Shown: positions 17,125-26,013, numbered from the stretch's first letter. The stretch: DNA of 64,000 nucleotides from Cellulosimicrobium sp. Marseille-Q4280 (GCF_943181405.1 NZ_CALPBY010000001.1:992001-1056000); one strand, 5' to 3'. Notes: generated from the letters alone by a model not told the origin. Numbers and translations are program-made.

Positions 17125-18792
17125 TCAGTCCGTGGAGCGCGCGCTGCGCAGCGCGTCGAGCGTGCTCTCGAGGTCGGGGCCGGGCGCGGGCGGCGTCGGG
17201 CGGTCCGCGGTCGCCGCCGCCGAGTGGTCCGCGAGCTGCGCCTGCGCCTGGGCGCCGACGGGCGGTGCCTCGGGGTCGGTCGCGCGCGCGGACGCCGCGG
17301 CCTCGGCCGCGGCCGTGCCCGGCCGACGGCGAGCGACCCAGCCCTCGATGTTGCGCTGCTGCCCGCCGCTGACGCCGAGCGCGCCGGCGGGGACGTCGCG
17401 ACGGATCACGGAGCCCGCCGCCGTGTACGCACCGTCGCCGACGGTCACGGGCGCGACGAACATGTTGTCCGCACCGGTGCGCGCGTGCGACCCGATGACG
17501 GTGCGGTGCTTGTTCACGCCGTCGTAGTTGACGGTCACCGACGCCGCGCCGACGTTCGTATGGTCGCCGATCGTCGCGTCGCCCACGTAGGACAGGTGCG
17601 GGATCTTCGAGCCCTCGCCGATCTCGGCGTTCTTCGTCTCCACGAACGTCCCGATCTTGCCCTGCGCGCCGAGGACCGTGCCGGGGCGCAGGTAGGCGAA
17701 CGGGCCGACGCTCGTCCCTGCGCCGAGCACCGCGAGCGTCCCGTGCGTGCGCGTCACCGTCGCGCCCGCGCCGACCTCGGTGTCCGTGAGAGTCGTGTCG
17801 GGGCCGACGGTCGCGCCCTCCGCGACGACGGTCGCCCCGTGGAGCTGCGTCCCGGGCAGGAGCGTCACGTCGCGCGCGAGCTCGACGTCGACGTCGACCC
17901 AGGTGGTCGCCGGGTCGACGACCGTCACGCCCTCGCGCATCCAGTCCTCGAGGATCCGGCGGTTCAGCTCCGCGCGCAGGACCGAGAGCTGGACGCGGTC
18001 GTTGACGCCCTCGACGACCGTCGGGTCGTCGGAGAGCAGGGCACGCACGACGCCGCCCTCGCCGCGTGCGGCCGCGACGACGTCGGTCAGGTAGACCTCG
18101 CCCTGCGCGTTGTCGCGCCCGAGGGTGCCGAGGCCACGACGCAGCACGGCCGCGTCGAACACGTAGATCGACGCGTTGATCTCGTGGATCTCGAGCTCGT
18201 CGGCCGACGCGTCCTTGTGCTCGACGATCCGCTCGACGTCACCCGAGGCGTCGCGCACGACGCGGCCGTAGCCGGTCGCGTCGGCGAGCTCGGTCGTCAG
18301 CATCGTGACGGCGTTGCCGTCCGCGACGTGCGCCGCGAGGAGCTGGGCGAGCGTGCCGCCGTCGAGCAGCGGGGTGTCGCCGGCGGTGACGACGACCGGG
18401 CCCTCGAGCCCGTCACCGAGACCACGGCCCTCCTCGCCGTCGGGCACGCCGTGGACGAGGGACAGCGCGTGCGCCTTCGCGTCGAGCGCGGCGAGCGCGC
18501 ACTGCACCGCGCGGCCGGTCCCGGGGATCTCGTCCTGGTCGACGACGAGCGCGCCGGCGTCGACGCCCAGCGCGTGCTCGGCGACGCGGTCGCGCTCGTG
18601 CCGCACGACGACGGCGAGCAGCTCGGGGTCGAGCGAGCGGGCCGCGACGAGCACGTGACCGAGCAGGCTGCGGCCCGCGATCGTGTGCAGCATCTTCGGG
18701 GTGGACGACTTCATCCGCGTGCCCTCGCCGGCGGCGAGGACGATCACGGCAGCGGGGACGACGGTCGTGCCGGTGCCCTGCTGAGCTTCCAT
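17125..18792 (-). CDS. glmU: Bifunctional GlmU (UDP-GlcNAc pyrophosphorylase/GlcN-1-P acetyltransferase)
   Basis: A 555-residue bifunctional enzyme making UDP-GlcNAc from GlcN-1-P. The N-terminal uridylyltransferase domain begins AVIVLAAGEGTRMKSSTPKM and contains GTGRAVQCA. The C-terminal left-handed beta-helix acetyltransferase has NAEIGEGSKIPHLSYVGDAT and VNYDGVNKHRTVIG. A further 70-residue Ala/Pro-rich tail follows the helix, as in other actinobacterial GlmU proteins. ATG 18792 is chosen: a longer frame would read into the tRNA gene. It lies just downstream of tRNA-Gln on the same strand. Confidence 0.97.
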   Translation of the reverse strand: MEAQQGTGTTVVPAAVIVLAAGEGTRMKSSTPKMLHTIAGRSLLGHVLVAARSLDPELLAVVVRHERDRVAEHALGVDAGALVVDQDEIPGTGRAVQCALAALDAKAHALSLVHGVPDGEEGRGLGDGLEGPVVVTAGDTPLLDGGTLAQLLAAHVADGNAVTMLTTELADATGYGRVVRDASGDVERIVEHKDASADELEIHEINASIYVFDAAVLRRGLGTLGRDNAQGEVYLTDVVAAARGEGGVVRALLSDDPTVVEGVNDRVQLSVLRAELNRRILEDWMREGVTVVDPATTWVDVDVELARDVTLLPGTQLHGATVVAEGATVGPDTTLTDTEVGAGATVTRTHGTLAVLGAGTSVGPFAYLRPGTVLGAQGKIGTFVETKNAEIGEGSKIPHLSYVGDATIGDHTNVGAASVTVNYDGVNKHRTVIGSHARTGADNMFVAPVTVGDGAYTAAGSVIRRDVPAGALGVSGGQQRNIEGWVARRRPGTAAAEAAASARATDPEAPPVGAQAQAQLADHSAAATADRPTPPAPGPDLESTLDALRSARSTD

Positions 18793-18822
18793 GGATGTAC
18801 CCCTCGGGATCGGTGGCTCGAG

Positions 18823-18894
18823 CTCCGCCCCCAGGACTCGAACCTGGACCAAGGGCACCAAAAACCCTTGTGCTGCCGATTACACCAAGGCGGA
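18823..18894 (-). tRNA. tRNA-Gln(TTG)
   Basis: A 72-nt cloverleaf on the minus strand. The acceptor arm TCCGCCT pairs with GGGCGGA. The D arm is GTGT...GCAC, the anticodon stem AGGGT/GCCCT encloses loop TTTTGGT with anticodon TTG, and the T arm CCAGG-TTCGAGT-CCTGG is perfect. The discriminator is G; CCA is not encoded. It sits directly upstream of glmU, a common actinobacterial arrangement. Confidence 0.95.
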
Positions 18895-19009
18895 ACGGAC
18901 CGTGACGCCGTGCCGGTCGGTACCGGTCCGGGCATCGCGCCCGGGGCCGCGGCGGCAGGAGGTCCGGGAACAGTCTGCCAGGTCGCCGGTCGTGCCCGAC
19001 GCCGCACGG

Positions 19010-19015
19010 CATGAT
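19010..19015 (+). promoter_or_regulatory. Probable -10 box for a leaderless TetR gene
   Basis: CATGAT lies 7 bases before the GTG at 19023, the same spacing as TACGAT before the mannosyltransferase GTG at 49437. There is no Shine-Dalgarno before any candidate start here. The ATG codons at 19011/19014 would then be promoter sequence, not starts. No clear -35 box. Confidence 0.4.
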
Positions 19016-19022
19016 GGACCCC

Positions 19023-19655
19023 GTGGCCGAGTCCAGACGTACCCCCCGTTCCCGCATGACCGCGAGCCAGCGACGCGAGCAGCTGCTCGCCGTCAGCCGC
19101 GGGCTCTTCGCGGAGAAGGGCTTCGAGGGGACGAGCGTCGAGGAGATCGCCGCCCGGGCCGAGGTGTCCAAGCCGGTGGTGTACGAGCACTTCGGCGGCA
19201 AGGAGGGCATCTACGCGGTCGTGGTCGACCGCGAGGTGCAGGCGCTGACCGCCGCGCTGTCCGGTGCGCTGGACCGCGGCGGGCACCCGAAGGTCCTGCT
19301 CGAGCACACCGCGCTCGCTCTCCTGTCGTACATCGAGGCGTCCGAGGACGGCTTCCGCATCCTCGTGCGCGACTCGCCCGTCGCCCAGGCCACCGGGACC
19401 TTCTCGAGCCTCATCGGCGACGTCGCGACGCAGGTCGAGCACCTCCTCGCGGACCAGTTCCGTTCCAACGGCCTCGACCCGAGGACCGCACCCCTCTACG
19501 CGCAGATGCTCGTCGGGATGGTCGCGCTCACCGGTCAGTACTGGCTCGACGCGCGCAGCCCCAAGAAGACCGAGGTCGCCGCGCACCTCGTGAACCTCGC
19601 GTGGAACGGGCTCTCCGGGATGGTCAAGAAGCCGGCGCTGACGAAGACCGACTGA
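19023..19655 (+). CDS. TetR-family transcriptional regulator
   Basis: A 210-residue TetR repressor. The helix-turn-helix spans about 18-60 (REQLLAVSRGLFAEKGFEGT, then VEEIAARAEVSKPVVYEHF). The C-terminal ligand domain contains SPKKTEVAAHLVNLAWNGL, typical of the group related to AcnR/FasR-like regulators. The start is uncertain: ATG 19011 or 19014, or GTG 19023; I prefer GTG 19023 as a leaderless start because of a -10-like CATGAT 7 bases upstream and no Shine-Dalgarno. It is followed by an ABC-2 exporter pair on the same strand after 73 bases, which it may control. Confidence 0.85.
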   Translation: MAESRRTPRSRMTASQRREQLLAVSRGLFAEKGFEGTSVEEIAARAEVSKPVVYEHFGGKEGIYAVVVDREVQALTAALSGALDRGGHPKVLLEHTALALLSYIEASEDGFRILVRDSPVAQATGTFSSLIGDVATQVEHLLADQFRSNGLDPRTAPLYAQMLVGMVALTGQYWLDARSPKKTEVAAHLVNLAWNGLSGMVKKPALTKTD

Positions 19656-19728
19656 CCGGTCCCCGTGCCCGGCCAGGTCGTGACGAATGTCCTGGGCGGC
19701 ATCCCGAGGCCGGTGGTTGGCTGGTGCC

Positions 19729-20682
19729 ATGCCGACTCTCGAGATCGACTCCCTGACCAAGTCGTACGGCACGGTCCATGCCCTGCGCGGCACGTCGTTC
19801 GACGTGCGCGACGGCGAGATCTTCGGCTTCGTCGGGTCGAACGGGGCCGGCAAGACGACGACCATGCGGATCGTGCTCGGCGTGCTCGCCGCGGACGGCG
19901 GCGAGGTCCGCTGGGACGGCCGCCCGGTCGACCTGGCCGCACGACGCCGCATCGGCTACATGCCCGAGGAGCGCGGCCTGTACCCGCGGATGCCCGTGGG
20001 CGCCCAGCTCACCTACCTCGCGCGCCTGCACGGCCTGTCCGCGCGGGAGGCCGACGACGCGATGGAGCGCTGGACCGAGACGCTCGGCGTCGAGGGACGA
20101 CGCGGCGACGAGGTGCAGAAGCTCTCGCTCGGCAACCAGCAGCGGGTCCAGCTCGCGGCCGCGCTGACGCACGACCCGGACCTTCTCGTGCTCGACGAGC
20201 CGTTCTCCGGTCTCGACCCCGTCGCGGTCGACGTCATGAGCGGCGTGCTGCGCGACCGCGCCGCCGCAGGCGTACCCGTCGTCTTCTCCTCCCACCAGCT
20301 CGACCTCGTCGAGCGGTTGTGCGACCGGGTCGGGATCATCAAGGACGGCACGATGGTCGAGGTCGGCACGATCGACGAGCTGCGCCGGACCGAGACGCAG
20401 CGGTGGGTGGTCGACGGCCCACCCGGCGCCACGTGGATCGGCGCCGTGCCCGACGCCCGGGCCGTGAGCCTCGAGGGCTCGCGCACCGTGGTGGAGCTCA
20501 CCGGCGCGGCCGGCGGCACCGACGTCGGACGCGAGCAGGCCGTGCTGCGCGCCGCCCTCGCGGCGGGTCCCGTCCGCGAGTTCTCCCTCGTCCGCCCGTC
20601 GCTCACCGAGCTCTACCGCGACGTCGTGAGCTCCCCCGCGGACGAGACGTCCGCGGCGACCACCGTGGAGGTGCCGGCATGA
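19729..20682 (+). CDS. ABC transporter ATP-binding protein
   Basis: A 317-residue ATPase of the ABC-2 export type (NatA-like). Walker A GSNGAGKTTTM at about 39-49, signature LSLGNQQRVQLAAAL in place of LSGGQ, Walker B DLLVLDEPFSGLDP, and switch histidine in FSSHQLDLVERLC. A C-terminal extension of about 100 residues is typical of this group. ATG 19729 gives the standard N-terminus PTLEIDSLTKSYG. It overlaps the permease gene as ATGA. Na+/drug/antibiotic export is the family range; the substrate is unknown. Confidence 0.92.
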   Translation: MPTLEIDSLTKSYGTVHALRGTSFDVRDGEIFGFVGSNGAGKTTTMRIVLGVLAADGGEVRWDGRPVDLAARRRIGYMPEERGLYPRMPVGAQLTYLARLHGLSAREADDAMERWTETLGVEGRRGDEVQKLSLGNQQRVQLAAALTHDPDLLVLDEPFSGLDPVAVDVMSGVLRDRAAAGVPVVFSSHQLDLVERLCDRVGIIKDGTMVEVGTIDELRRTETQRWVVDGPPGATWIGAVPDARAVSLEGSRTVVELTGAAGGTDVGREQAVLRAALAAGPVREFSLVRPSLTELYRDVVSSPADETSAATTVEVPA

Positions 20683-21938
20683 CCACGACCCGACCCGCCC
20701 GACAGACCGACAGGCCGGTCGAGCGCGCCGTCCCGGGCGGGGCCTCGCTCTCGCCGTGGGGTGCGATCCGTCTCGTCGCGGGCCGCGAGATCACGACGCG
20801 CCTGCGCTCGAAGTCGTTCGTGTGGCTGACCGTGATCCTCGTCGGGGCGGTCGTCCTCGGCGGGTTCGTGCTCAACGCGGCGAGCTCGTCCGGCCCGACC
20901 GCCGAGCGCGTCGGCGTGACGTCGACCACCGCCGACCTCGCCGGCGCGATCACGGCGACCGGGGAGGCGCTCGGCACCGAGGTCGAGACCGTCGAGGTCT
21001 CCGACGACGCCGCGGGCGAGCAGCAGGTCCGCGACGGCGACCTCGACGCGCTCGTCACCGGCTCCGCCGACGACCTCACGGTCGTGGTCGACTCCGAGCT
21101 GTCCACCGGGCTCACCGCCGTCTTCACGACCCTCGCGCAGCAGTCCGCGCTCGCCGACGCCGTCACCGCCCTCGGCGGCGACCCCGCGCAGGTCGCGGGC
21201 GACGTCGCGACCGCCGAGCCGACGGTCCGCACGATCGGCGAGCCGAGCGAGTTCGACCCGACGCGCTACGTCACCGGGCTCGTCACGGGCGTGCTGCTCT
21301 TCATGGCCATCATGATCAGCGGTCAGCTCATCGCCCAGGGCGTGGTCGAGGAGAAGACGAGCCGCGTCGTCGAGCTGCTGCTGTCCACGGTGCGCCCGTG
21401 GCAGCTCATGGCGGGCAAGGTGCTCGGCATCGGCCTCGTCGGGCTGGGCCAGGTCGCGCTGGTCGTGGCGGCCGGCGTCGGGACGGCGCTCGGCCTGGGG
21501 CTGGTCGACACCTCGACGATCGACCTGGGCGCGGCCGCCGCGTGGGCGCTCGTGTGGTTCGTCGTCGGGTTCGTGAGCTACGCGCTCCTCATGGCCGGGC
21601 TCGGGGCGCTCGTCTCGCGGCAGGAGGACGTGGGCGCGGTCACGACGCCGGTCACGTTCCTCATGGTCGTCCCCTACATCGTGGGTGTCTCGGTCGCGCC
21701 GTGGGCGCCCGACAACCCGCTCGTCGTCTGGCTGTCGTACGTGCCGCTGTGCTCGCCGCTGCTCATGCCGGTGCGCATCGCGCTCGGCAGCGCGGAGACG
21801 TGGGAGGTGCTGCTCGCGCTGGGCCTGTCGCTCGCGCTCATCCCGGTGCTCGTGTGGCTCGCGGCGAAGATCTACTCCAACGCCGTCCTGCGCACGGGCG
21901 CCCGCGTGAAGCTCAAGGACGCCCTCCGCACGACGTAG
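20679..21938 (+). CDS. ABC-2 type permease
   Basis: A 419-residue membrane protein, partner of the preceding ATPase (ATGA overlap). One membrane helix near 45-65 (FVWLTVILVGAVVLGGFVLN) is followed by a large extracytoplasmic domain (about 70-205), then five helices from about 210 on. The motif VVEEKTSRVVELLLSTVRPW between helices is the hallmark of NatB/YhaP-type permeases. The C-terminus is short and basic. Substrate unknown. Confidence 0.9.
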   Translation: MTTTRPARQTDRPVERAVPGGASLSPWGAIRLVAGREITTRLRSKSFVWLTVILVGAVVLGGFVLNAASSSGPTAERVGVTSTTADLAGAITATGEALGTEVETVEVSDDAAGEQQVRDGDLDALVTGSADDLTVVVDSELSTGLTAVFTTLAQQSALADAVTALGGDPAQVAGDVATAEPTVRTIGEPSEFDPTRYVTGLVTGVLLFMAIMISGQLIAQGVVEEKTSRVVELLLSTVRPWQLMAGKVLGIGLVGLGQVALVVAAGVGTALGLGLVDTSTIDLGAAAAWALVWFVVGFVSYALLMAGLGALVSRQEDVGAVTTPVTFLMVVPYIVGVSVAPWAPDNPLVVWLSYVPLCSPLLMPVRIALGSAETWEVLLALGLSLALIPVLVWLAAKIYSNAVLRTGARVKLKDALRTT

Positions 21939-21969
21939 CACCGCACTCCCCCGAGGTCGTACCGCAGTT

Positions 21970-22004
21970 CCCCGAGGTAGCACCGCAGCGGTACCACCTC
22001 GGGG
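21970..22004 (+). terminator. Hairpin after the ABC operon, made of intergenic repeat units
   Basis: CCCCGAGGTAGCACCG and CGGTACCACCTCGGGG form a 16-bp stem with two non-Watson-Crick positions and loop CAG. A third, direct copy (CCCCGAGGTCGTACCGCAG) lies just upstream at about 21951-21969. The unit resembles the repeats at 39231-39302. It probably ends the ABC exporter transcript. Confidence 0.6.
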
Positions 22005-22012
22005 AGCTGCGC

Positions 22013-22050
22013 CGTCAAGAGTCTTGACGTCGAGACACGTCGAGTACCCT
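22013..22050 (+). promoter_or_regulatory. Promoter and palindromic operator of the MarR gene
   Basis: CGTCAAGA-g-TCTTGACG (22013-22029) is a perfect 17-bp palindrome. Its right arm contains the -35 box TTGACG (22024-22029); the -10 box TACCCT is at 22045-22050 (15-base spacer), 6 bases before the ATG at 22057. This implies a leaderless mRNA and autorepression by the MarR protein blocking the -35 box. Confidence 0.6.
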
Positions 22051-22056
22051 CGCGTC

Positions 22057-22593
22057 ATGGAGCAGCAGCACGACGCGCGCTCGCCCGGGCAGCAGCACGG
22101 CGAGCGCCCGGACGAGGTCGACCGCATCGTCGCGGCCTGGCAGCGCGAGCGGCCCGACCTCGAGCTCGAGCCGCTCACGGTGTTCTCCCGCGTGGACCGC
22201 CTGGCCCGACACCTCGACCGCGCGCGCCGGACGGCGTTCGCGCACGCGCACCTCGAGACGTGGGAGTTCGACGTGCTCTCCGCGCTCCGCCGCGCCGGGG
22301 ACCCGTACCGCCTCTCCCCCGGCGCGCTCGTCACGCAGACCCTGGTGACGAGCGGGACGATGACGAACCGGATCGACCGGCTCGAGTCGCGCGGGCTCGT
22401 GGAGCGCCGACGCTCCCCCGACGACCGCCGCGGCGTCCTCGTCGAGCTCACGCCGGACGGGCTCGACCGGGTCGACACCGCCATGACGGACCTGCTCGCC
22501 GTCGAGGCGCGCATCCTCGACACGCTCGCGCCCGCCGAGCGACCCGCGCTCGCCGCTCTCCTGCGTACAGTCGTGGGGCAGTTCGACGACTGA
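22057..22593 (+). CDS. MarR-family transcriptional regulator
   Basis: A 178-residue MarR repressor. The winged helix is at about 70-145, with LVTQTLVTSGTMTNRIDRLE (recognition helix) and the wing motif SPDDRRGVLVELT. ATG 22057 follows a -10 box at leaderless distance, and there is no Shine-Dalgarno. Upstream is a perfect palindrome that should be its operator. An MFS exporter gene starts 62 bases downstream on the same strand, so the pair looks like a regulated efflux unit; the effector is unknown. Confidence 0.9.
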   Translation: MEQQHDARSPGQQHGERPDEVDRIVAAWQRERPDLELEPLTVFSRVDRLARHLDRARRTAFAHAHLETWEFDVLSALRRAGDPYRLSPGALVTQTLVTSGTMTNRIDRLESRGLVERRRSPDDRRGVLVELTPDGLDRVDTAMTDLLAVEARILDTLAPAERPALAALLRTVVGQFDD

Positions 22594-22655
22594 TCCGCGG
22601 GCCGGGCGACCCTGACGCGTCCTGGCGCGCAGCCGCCCCAGGACCCGGAGGACAC

Positions 22656-23981
22656 ATGGCCACGCCCGCTCGCGCGTTCCGCGGCGGGATCGACGGGGTG
22701 CTGCTCGTGGCCGTCCTCCTCGTCGCGGTCAACCTGCGGGCCCCGCTCACCGCTCTTCCGCCGGTGGTGTCCGACGTCGCGGCCGACCTCCACCTGACGG
22801 CAGCCGCCGCGGGGCTGCTCACCGGGATCCCCGTCCTGTGCTTCGCGCTCGCGACGCCCGCGGTCGCCGGGATCCTCGGCCGCTCCTCGCTGCGCACGGC
22901 GATCGCCGTCGCGCTGCTGCTGATCCTCGCGGGGACGCTCCTGCGCTCGGCCGACCTGTCGGGCGTCGCCGGACCGGTCGCGGCGGGGACGTTCGCGGGG
23001 ACGGTGCTCCTCGGACTGGGCATCACGACGGCGAACCTGGCCGTCCCGATGATCGCCCAGCGCGACTTCCCCGGGCACGTGGGCACCGTGACCGGCCTGT
23101 ACACCGCGGCGATCAACGTCGGGACCGTCGCCACGACGGCGCTCACCGCGCCGCTCGCCGGCGCGGTCGGCTGGCGCTGGGCGCTCGCCTCGTGGGGCGT
23201 CCTCGCGGTCGTCGCGCTCGTGTGGTGGCTCCGCGCGGTCCCCCGTGAGGCCACGGGGCGCGCCGCCTGCAGGCGGGGCGGTCCGCCGTCGGGCACGACG
23301 ACGCCCCACGGGCCGCGTGATCCCGGCACGCCCACGGACGACCAGGCCCTGGCGACGGCGGCGGCCGAGGGCGTCACGGGGACCGACCCGACGGCCGCCC
23401 GAGACCGCCACGTGCTCGCCACGCCGTTCACGTGGTGGCTGTGCGCGATGTTCGCGCTGCAGTCGTCGAGCTTCTACGCCCTCACCGCGTGGCTCCCTCT
23501 GATCCTCGAGGACCTCGCGGGGATCCCGAGCAGCGCGTCCGGGGGCGCCGCCTCGCTGTTCCAGGGGTTCGCGATCCTGGGCGGCCTCGCCGTCCCGCTC
23601 GCGACGCGCCGCCTGTCGATGCGCACGACGTTCGTGGGGATCGCCGTCCTGTGGCTCACGCTGCCCGTCGGCCTGCTGGTCGCGCCGGGAGCGTGGGTCG
23701 TGTGGGCCTCTGCGGCGGGCGTCGCGCAGGCGGCGAACTTCGTCGTGATCTTCACGCTCGTCGCGCAGCGGTTCCCGACGGTCCGGCAGGGCCGCCAGGC
23801 GTCGGCGACCGTGCAGTCGGTCGGCTACTGCTTCGCCGCGGCCGCACCGACGGCTGCCGGCGCCCTGCAGACCGCGACCGGCACGTGGACGACGCCGGTC
23901 GCGGTGGTGCTCGGGGGGCTGCTCGTGATGACGGCGATCGGTGCGGTCCTCACGGGCGTGCCGCGCCCTCGCACGAGCTAG
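22656..23981 (+). CDS. MFS transporter (CynX/NimT-type)
   Basis: A 441-residue major facilitator with about 12 membrane helices. The N-terminus LLVAVLLVAVNLRAPLTALP is typical of the CynX/NimT (cyanate/2-nitroimidazole) group. Between the two six-helix halves is a 55-residue hydrophilic loop rich in Gly, Pro and Thr (about 195-250), which may be lineage specific. ATG 22656 has a GGAGG Shine-Dalgarno at ideal spacing. It is likely under the MarR gene before it. The substrate cannot be told from sequence. Confidence 0.88.
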   Translation: MATPARAFRGGIDGVLLVAVLLVAVNLRAPLTALPPVVSDVAADLHLTAAAAGLLTGIPVLCFALATPAVAGILGRSSLRTAIAVALLLILAGTLLRSADLSGVAGPVAAGTFAGTVLLGLGITTANLAVPMIAQRDFPGHVGTVTGLYTAAINVGTVATTALTAPLAGAVGWRWALASWGVLAVVALVWWLRAVPREATGRAACRRGGPPSGTTTPHGPRDPGTPTDDQALATAAAEGVTGTDPTAARDRHVLATPFTWWLCAMFALQSSSFYALTAWLPLILEDLAGIPSSASGGAASLFQGFAILGGLAVPLATRRLSMRTTFVGIAVLWLTLPVGLLVAPGAWVVWASAAGVAQAANFVVIFTLVAQRFPTVRQGRQASATVQSVGYCFAAAAPTAAGALQTATGTWTTPVAVVLGGLLVMTAIGAVLTGVPRPRTS

Positions 23982-24002
23982 CGGCCGATCTCGCCGAACC
24001 TG

Positions 24003-24081
24003 TTGACCGCCTCGTCCACTCTTGTTTATGGTGTACACACAGTTTGCCTCATACACACAGCGTGCGGTCTACACATCGTGT
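24003..24081 (+). promoter_or_regulatory. Promoter and repeated operator-like motifs of the DrrAB-type operon
   Basis: -35 TTGACC (24003-24008), 18-base spacer and -10 TATGGT (24027-24032). Immediately downstream come GTGTACACAC (24031-24040, containing the palindrome GTGTACAC), ATACACACAG (24051-24060) and the inverted repeat ACAC-atc-GTGT (24071-24081). The repeated TACACA word in the leader suggests binding of a repressor, perhaps the TetR protein encoded at 26014. Confidence 0.55.
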
Positions 24082-24110
24082 GCGACGCACACCGACGACA
24101 GGAGAAGGCG

Positions 24111-25058
24111 ATGGACGAACCGATGATCGCCGTCCAGGGACTCGAGAAGTCCTACGGCGACCACCGCGTGCTGCGCGGGGTGGACCTCACGGTGCGGCGC
24201 GGCGAGATCTACGCGCTGCTCGGGCCCAACGGCGCGGGCAAGACGACGACCGTCAACATCCTCACGACGCTCGTCCGGCCGGACGGCGGGACGGCGACGA
24301 TCGCGGGGGCCGACGTGCTGCGCGATCCGGGCCGCGTGCGCGAGGTCATCGCGCTGACCGGCCAGTACGCCTCGGTCGACGAGTTCCAGACCGGGGCGGA
24401 GAACCTCGTCATGATGGGGAACCTCGCGCACCTGCCGCCCCGGTCGGTACGGCGGCGGGCCGCCGAGCTCCTCGAGCGCTTCGACCTGACCGGCGCCGCG
24501 GACCGCCGCGTCGGCACCTACTCCGGCGGCATGCGCCGTCGGCTCGACCTCGCGATCAGCCTCGTCGCGGACCCGGCCGTGCTCGTGCTCGACGAGCCGA
24601 CGACGGGTCTCGACCCGGCGTCGCGCTCCCAGCTCTGGGACGTCGTGCGCGGGCTCGCCGCCGACGGCACGACCGTCCTGCTCACCACGCAGTACCTCGA
24701 GGAGGCGGACCGCCTCGCCGACTCGATCGCCGTCCTGGACGACGGCCGCGTCGCCGCGCGCGGGACCGCCACCGAGCTCAAGGCGCTCGTCGCGGGCGAC
24801 CACGTCCGCGTCGCGTTCGAGGACCACGCGAGCCTCGCGGCCGCCGTCGGGCTCGCTGCGCGGCTCGGGATCACGACCACCGGCACCGACGACAAGGACC
24901 TCTCCCTCACGGCCGCGAGCGACGACCCGGTCCGCACGATCCGCGACGTGCTGGCCGCGGCCGACACGAACGGCCTCGCCGTGAGCGGCGTCAGCGTCGT
25001 CAGGCCCACGCTCGACGACGTCTTCCTCGCCCTGACCTCGAAGGAGTCCGCACGATGA
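24111..25058 (+). CDS. DrrA-type daunorubicin-resistance ABC ATPase
   Basis: A 315-residue ATPase of the DrrA/antibiotic export family. Walker A GPNGAGKTTTV, the DrrA-typical ALTGQYASVDEFQTGAENL, signature YSGGMRRRLDLAISL, Walker B VLVLDEPTTGLDP and LTTQYLEEADRLAD. The C-terminal domain ends VVRPTLDDVFLALT, the conserved DrrA C-terminal block. ATG 24111 has AGGAGAAGG upstream. It overlaps its permease as ATGA. Export of a drug or secondary metabolite is the family role; the substrate is unknown. Confidence 0.92.
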   Translation: MDEPMIAVQGLEKSYGDHRVLRGVDLTVRRGEIYALLGPNGAGKTTTVNILTTLVRPDGGTATIAGADVLRDPGRVREVIALTGQYASVDEFQTGAENLVMMGNLAHLPPRSVRRRAAELLERFDLTGAADRRVGTYSGGMRRRLDLAISLVADPAVLVLDEPTTGLDPASRSQLWDVVRGLAADGTTVLLTTQYLEEADRLADSIAVLDDGRVAARGTATELKALVAGDHVRVAFEDHASLAAAVGLAARLGITTTGTDDKDLSLTAASDDPVRTIRDVLAAADTNGLAVSGVSVVRPTLDDVFLALTSKESAR

Positions 25059-25879
25059 CCACGACGGCCACCACCACGCTGCCGGCTCGCAGCGTCCGCG
25101 GCACCGCTGCCCGCACCCGGCAGTCGCCCGCGACCGCCCTGCGCGACGTGCGCACGATGGTCGTGCGGGAGACGCGGCGCCAGCTGCGCAGCGTCGACGG
25201 CCTCATCACCGCCTTCGCCCTGCCGGTGATGATCATGCTCGTGTTCGTCGTCATCTTCGGCGGCGCGATCTCGGGCGACGACTACATCGACTACGTCGTC
25301 CCGGGCGTGCTCGTCATGTGCCTCGGCTTCGGGTCGGCGACGGCGGCCGTGGGCGTCGCGCAGGACATGTCGTCGGGCACGATCGACCGGTTCAGGACGA
25401 TGCCGATCTTCGGCCCGTCGACCCTGTGGGGGCACGTCGTCGCGAGCATCGGCCGCAACCTCGCGTCCGCCGTCGTCGTCGTGGCGGTCGCCTACGCGCT
25501 GGGCTTCCGGGCGGACGCCGGCCTCGCCGACTGGCTCGGGCTCGTGGCCTTCGCGGTGCTCTCCGTGCTGACCTTCACCTGGCTCAGCGTGGTCCTCGGC
25601 CTCGTGCTGAGCGTCGAGGCGTCGCAGTCGGTGAACTTCATCTTCCTCTTCGTCCCCTACCTCAGCTCGGGCTTCGTCCCGATCGACACGATGCCGTCGT
25701 GGCTCCACGGCTTCGCGGAGCACCAGCCGTTCACACCGATCATCGAGTCGTTCCGCGGCCTGCTGAGCGGCGCGCCGGACGCGACGACGATCCTCACCGC
25801 GGTCGCCTGGCTGGTCGGCTTCCTCGTGGTGAGCTGCGTCGCCGGCGCGGTGCTCTACCGCCGTCGGACCGCCCGCTGA
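25055..25879 (+). CDS. DrrB-type ABC permease
   Basis: A 274-residue ABC-2 permease with six membrane helices starting near residue 50 (LITAFALPVMIMLVFVVIFGG reads as helix 1). The motif DMSSGTIDRFRTMPI between helices 2 and 3 and PIIESFRGLL near the end are typical of DrrB partners. ATGA overlap with the ATPase gene. No other exporter component is needed. A TetR regulator gene follows 134 bases later on the same strand. Confidence 0.92.
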   Translation: MTTTATTTLPARSVRGTAARTRQSPATALRDVRTMVVRETRRQLRSVDGLITAFALPVMIMLVFVVIFGGAISGDDYIDYVVPGVLVMCLGFGSATAAVGVAQDMSSGTIDRFRTMPIFGPSTLWGHVVASIGRNLASAVVVVAVAYALGFRADAGLADWLGLVAFAVLSVLTFTWLSVVLGLVLSVEASQSVNFIFLFVPYLSSGFVPIDTMPSWLHGFAEHQPFTPIIESFRGLLSGAPDATTILTAVAWLVGFLVVSCVAGAVLYRRRTAR

Positions 25880-26013
25880 CCCGATCTCGCCGACCGTGCG
25901 GTCGTCGCCCGTCCTGGCACCCGGGACGGGCGACGTCGGCATGCCCGGCGCGGTGACCGGCGCGCGGACGACACGGCGGCCCCGTGGGCGGGATTCTCGG
26001 GGAGGATGAGGGC

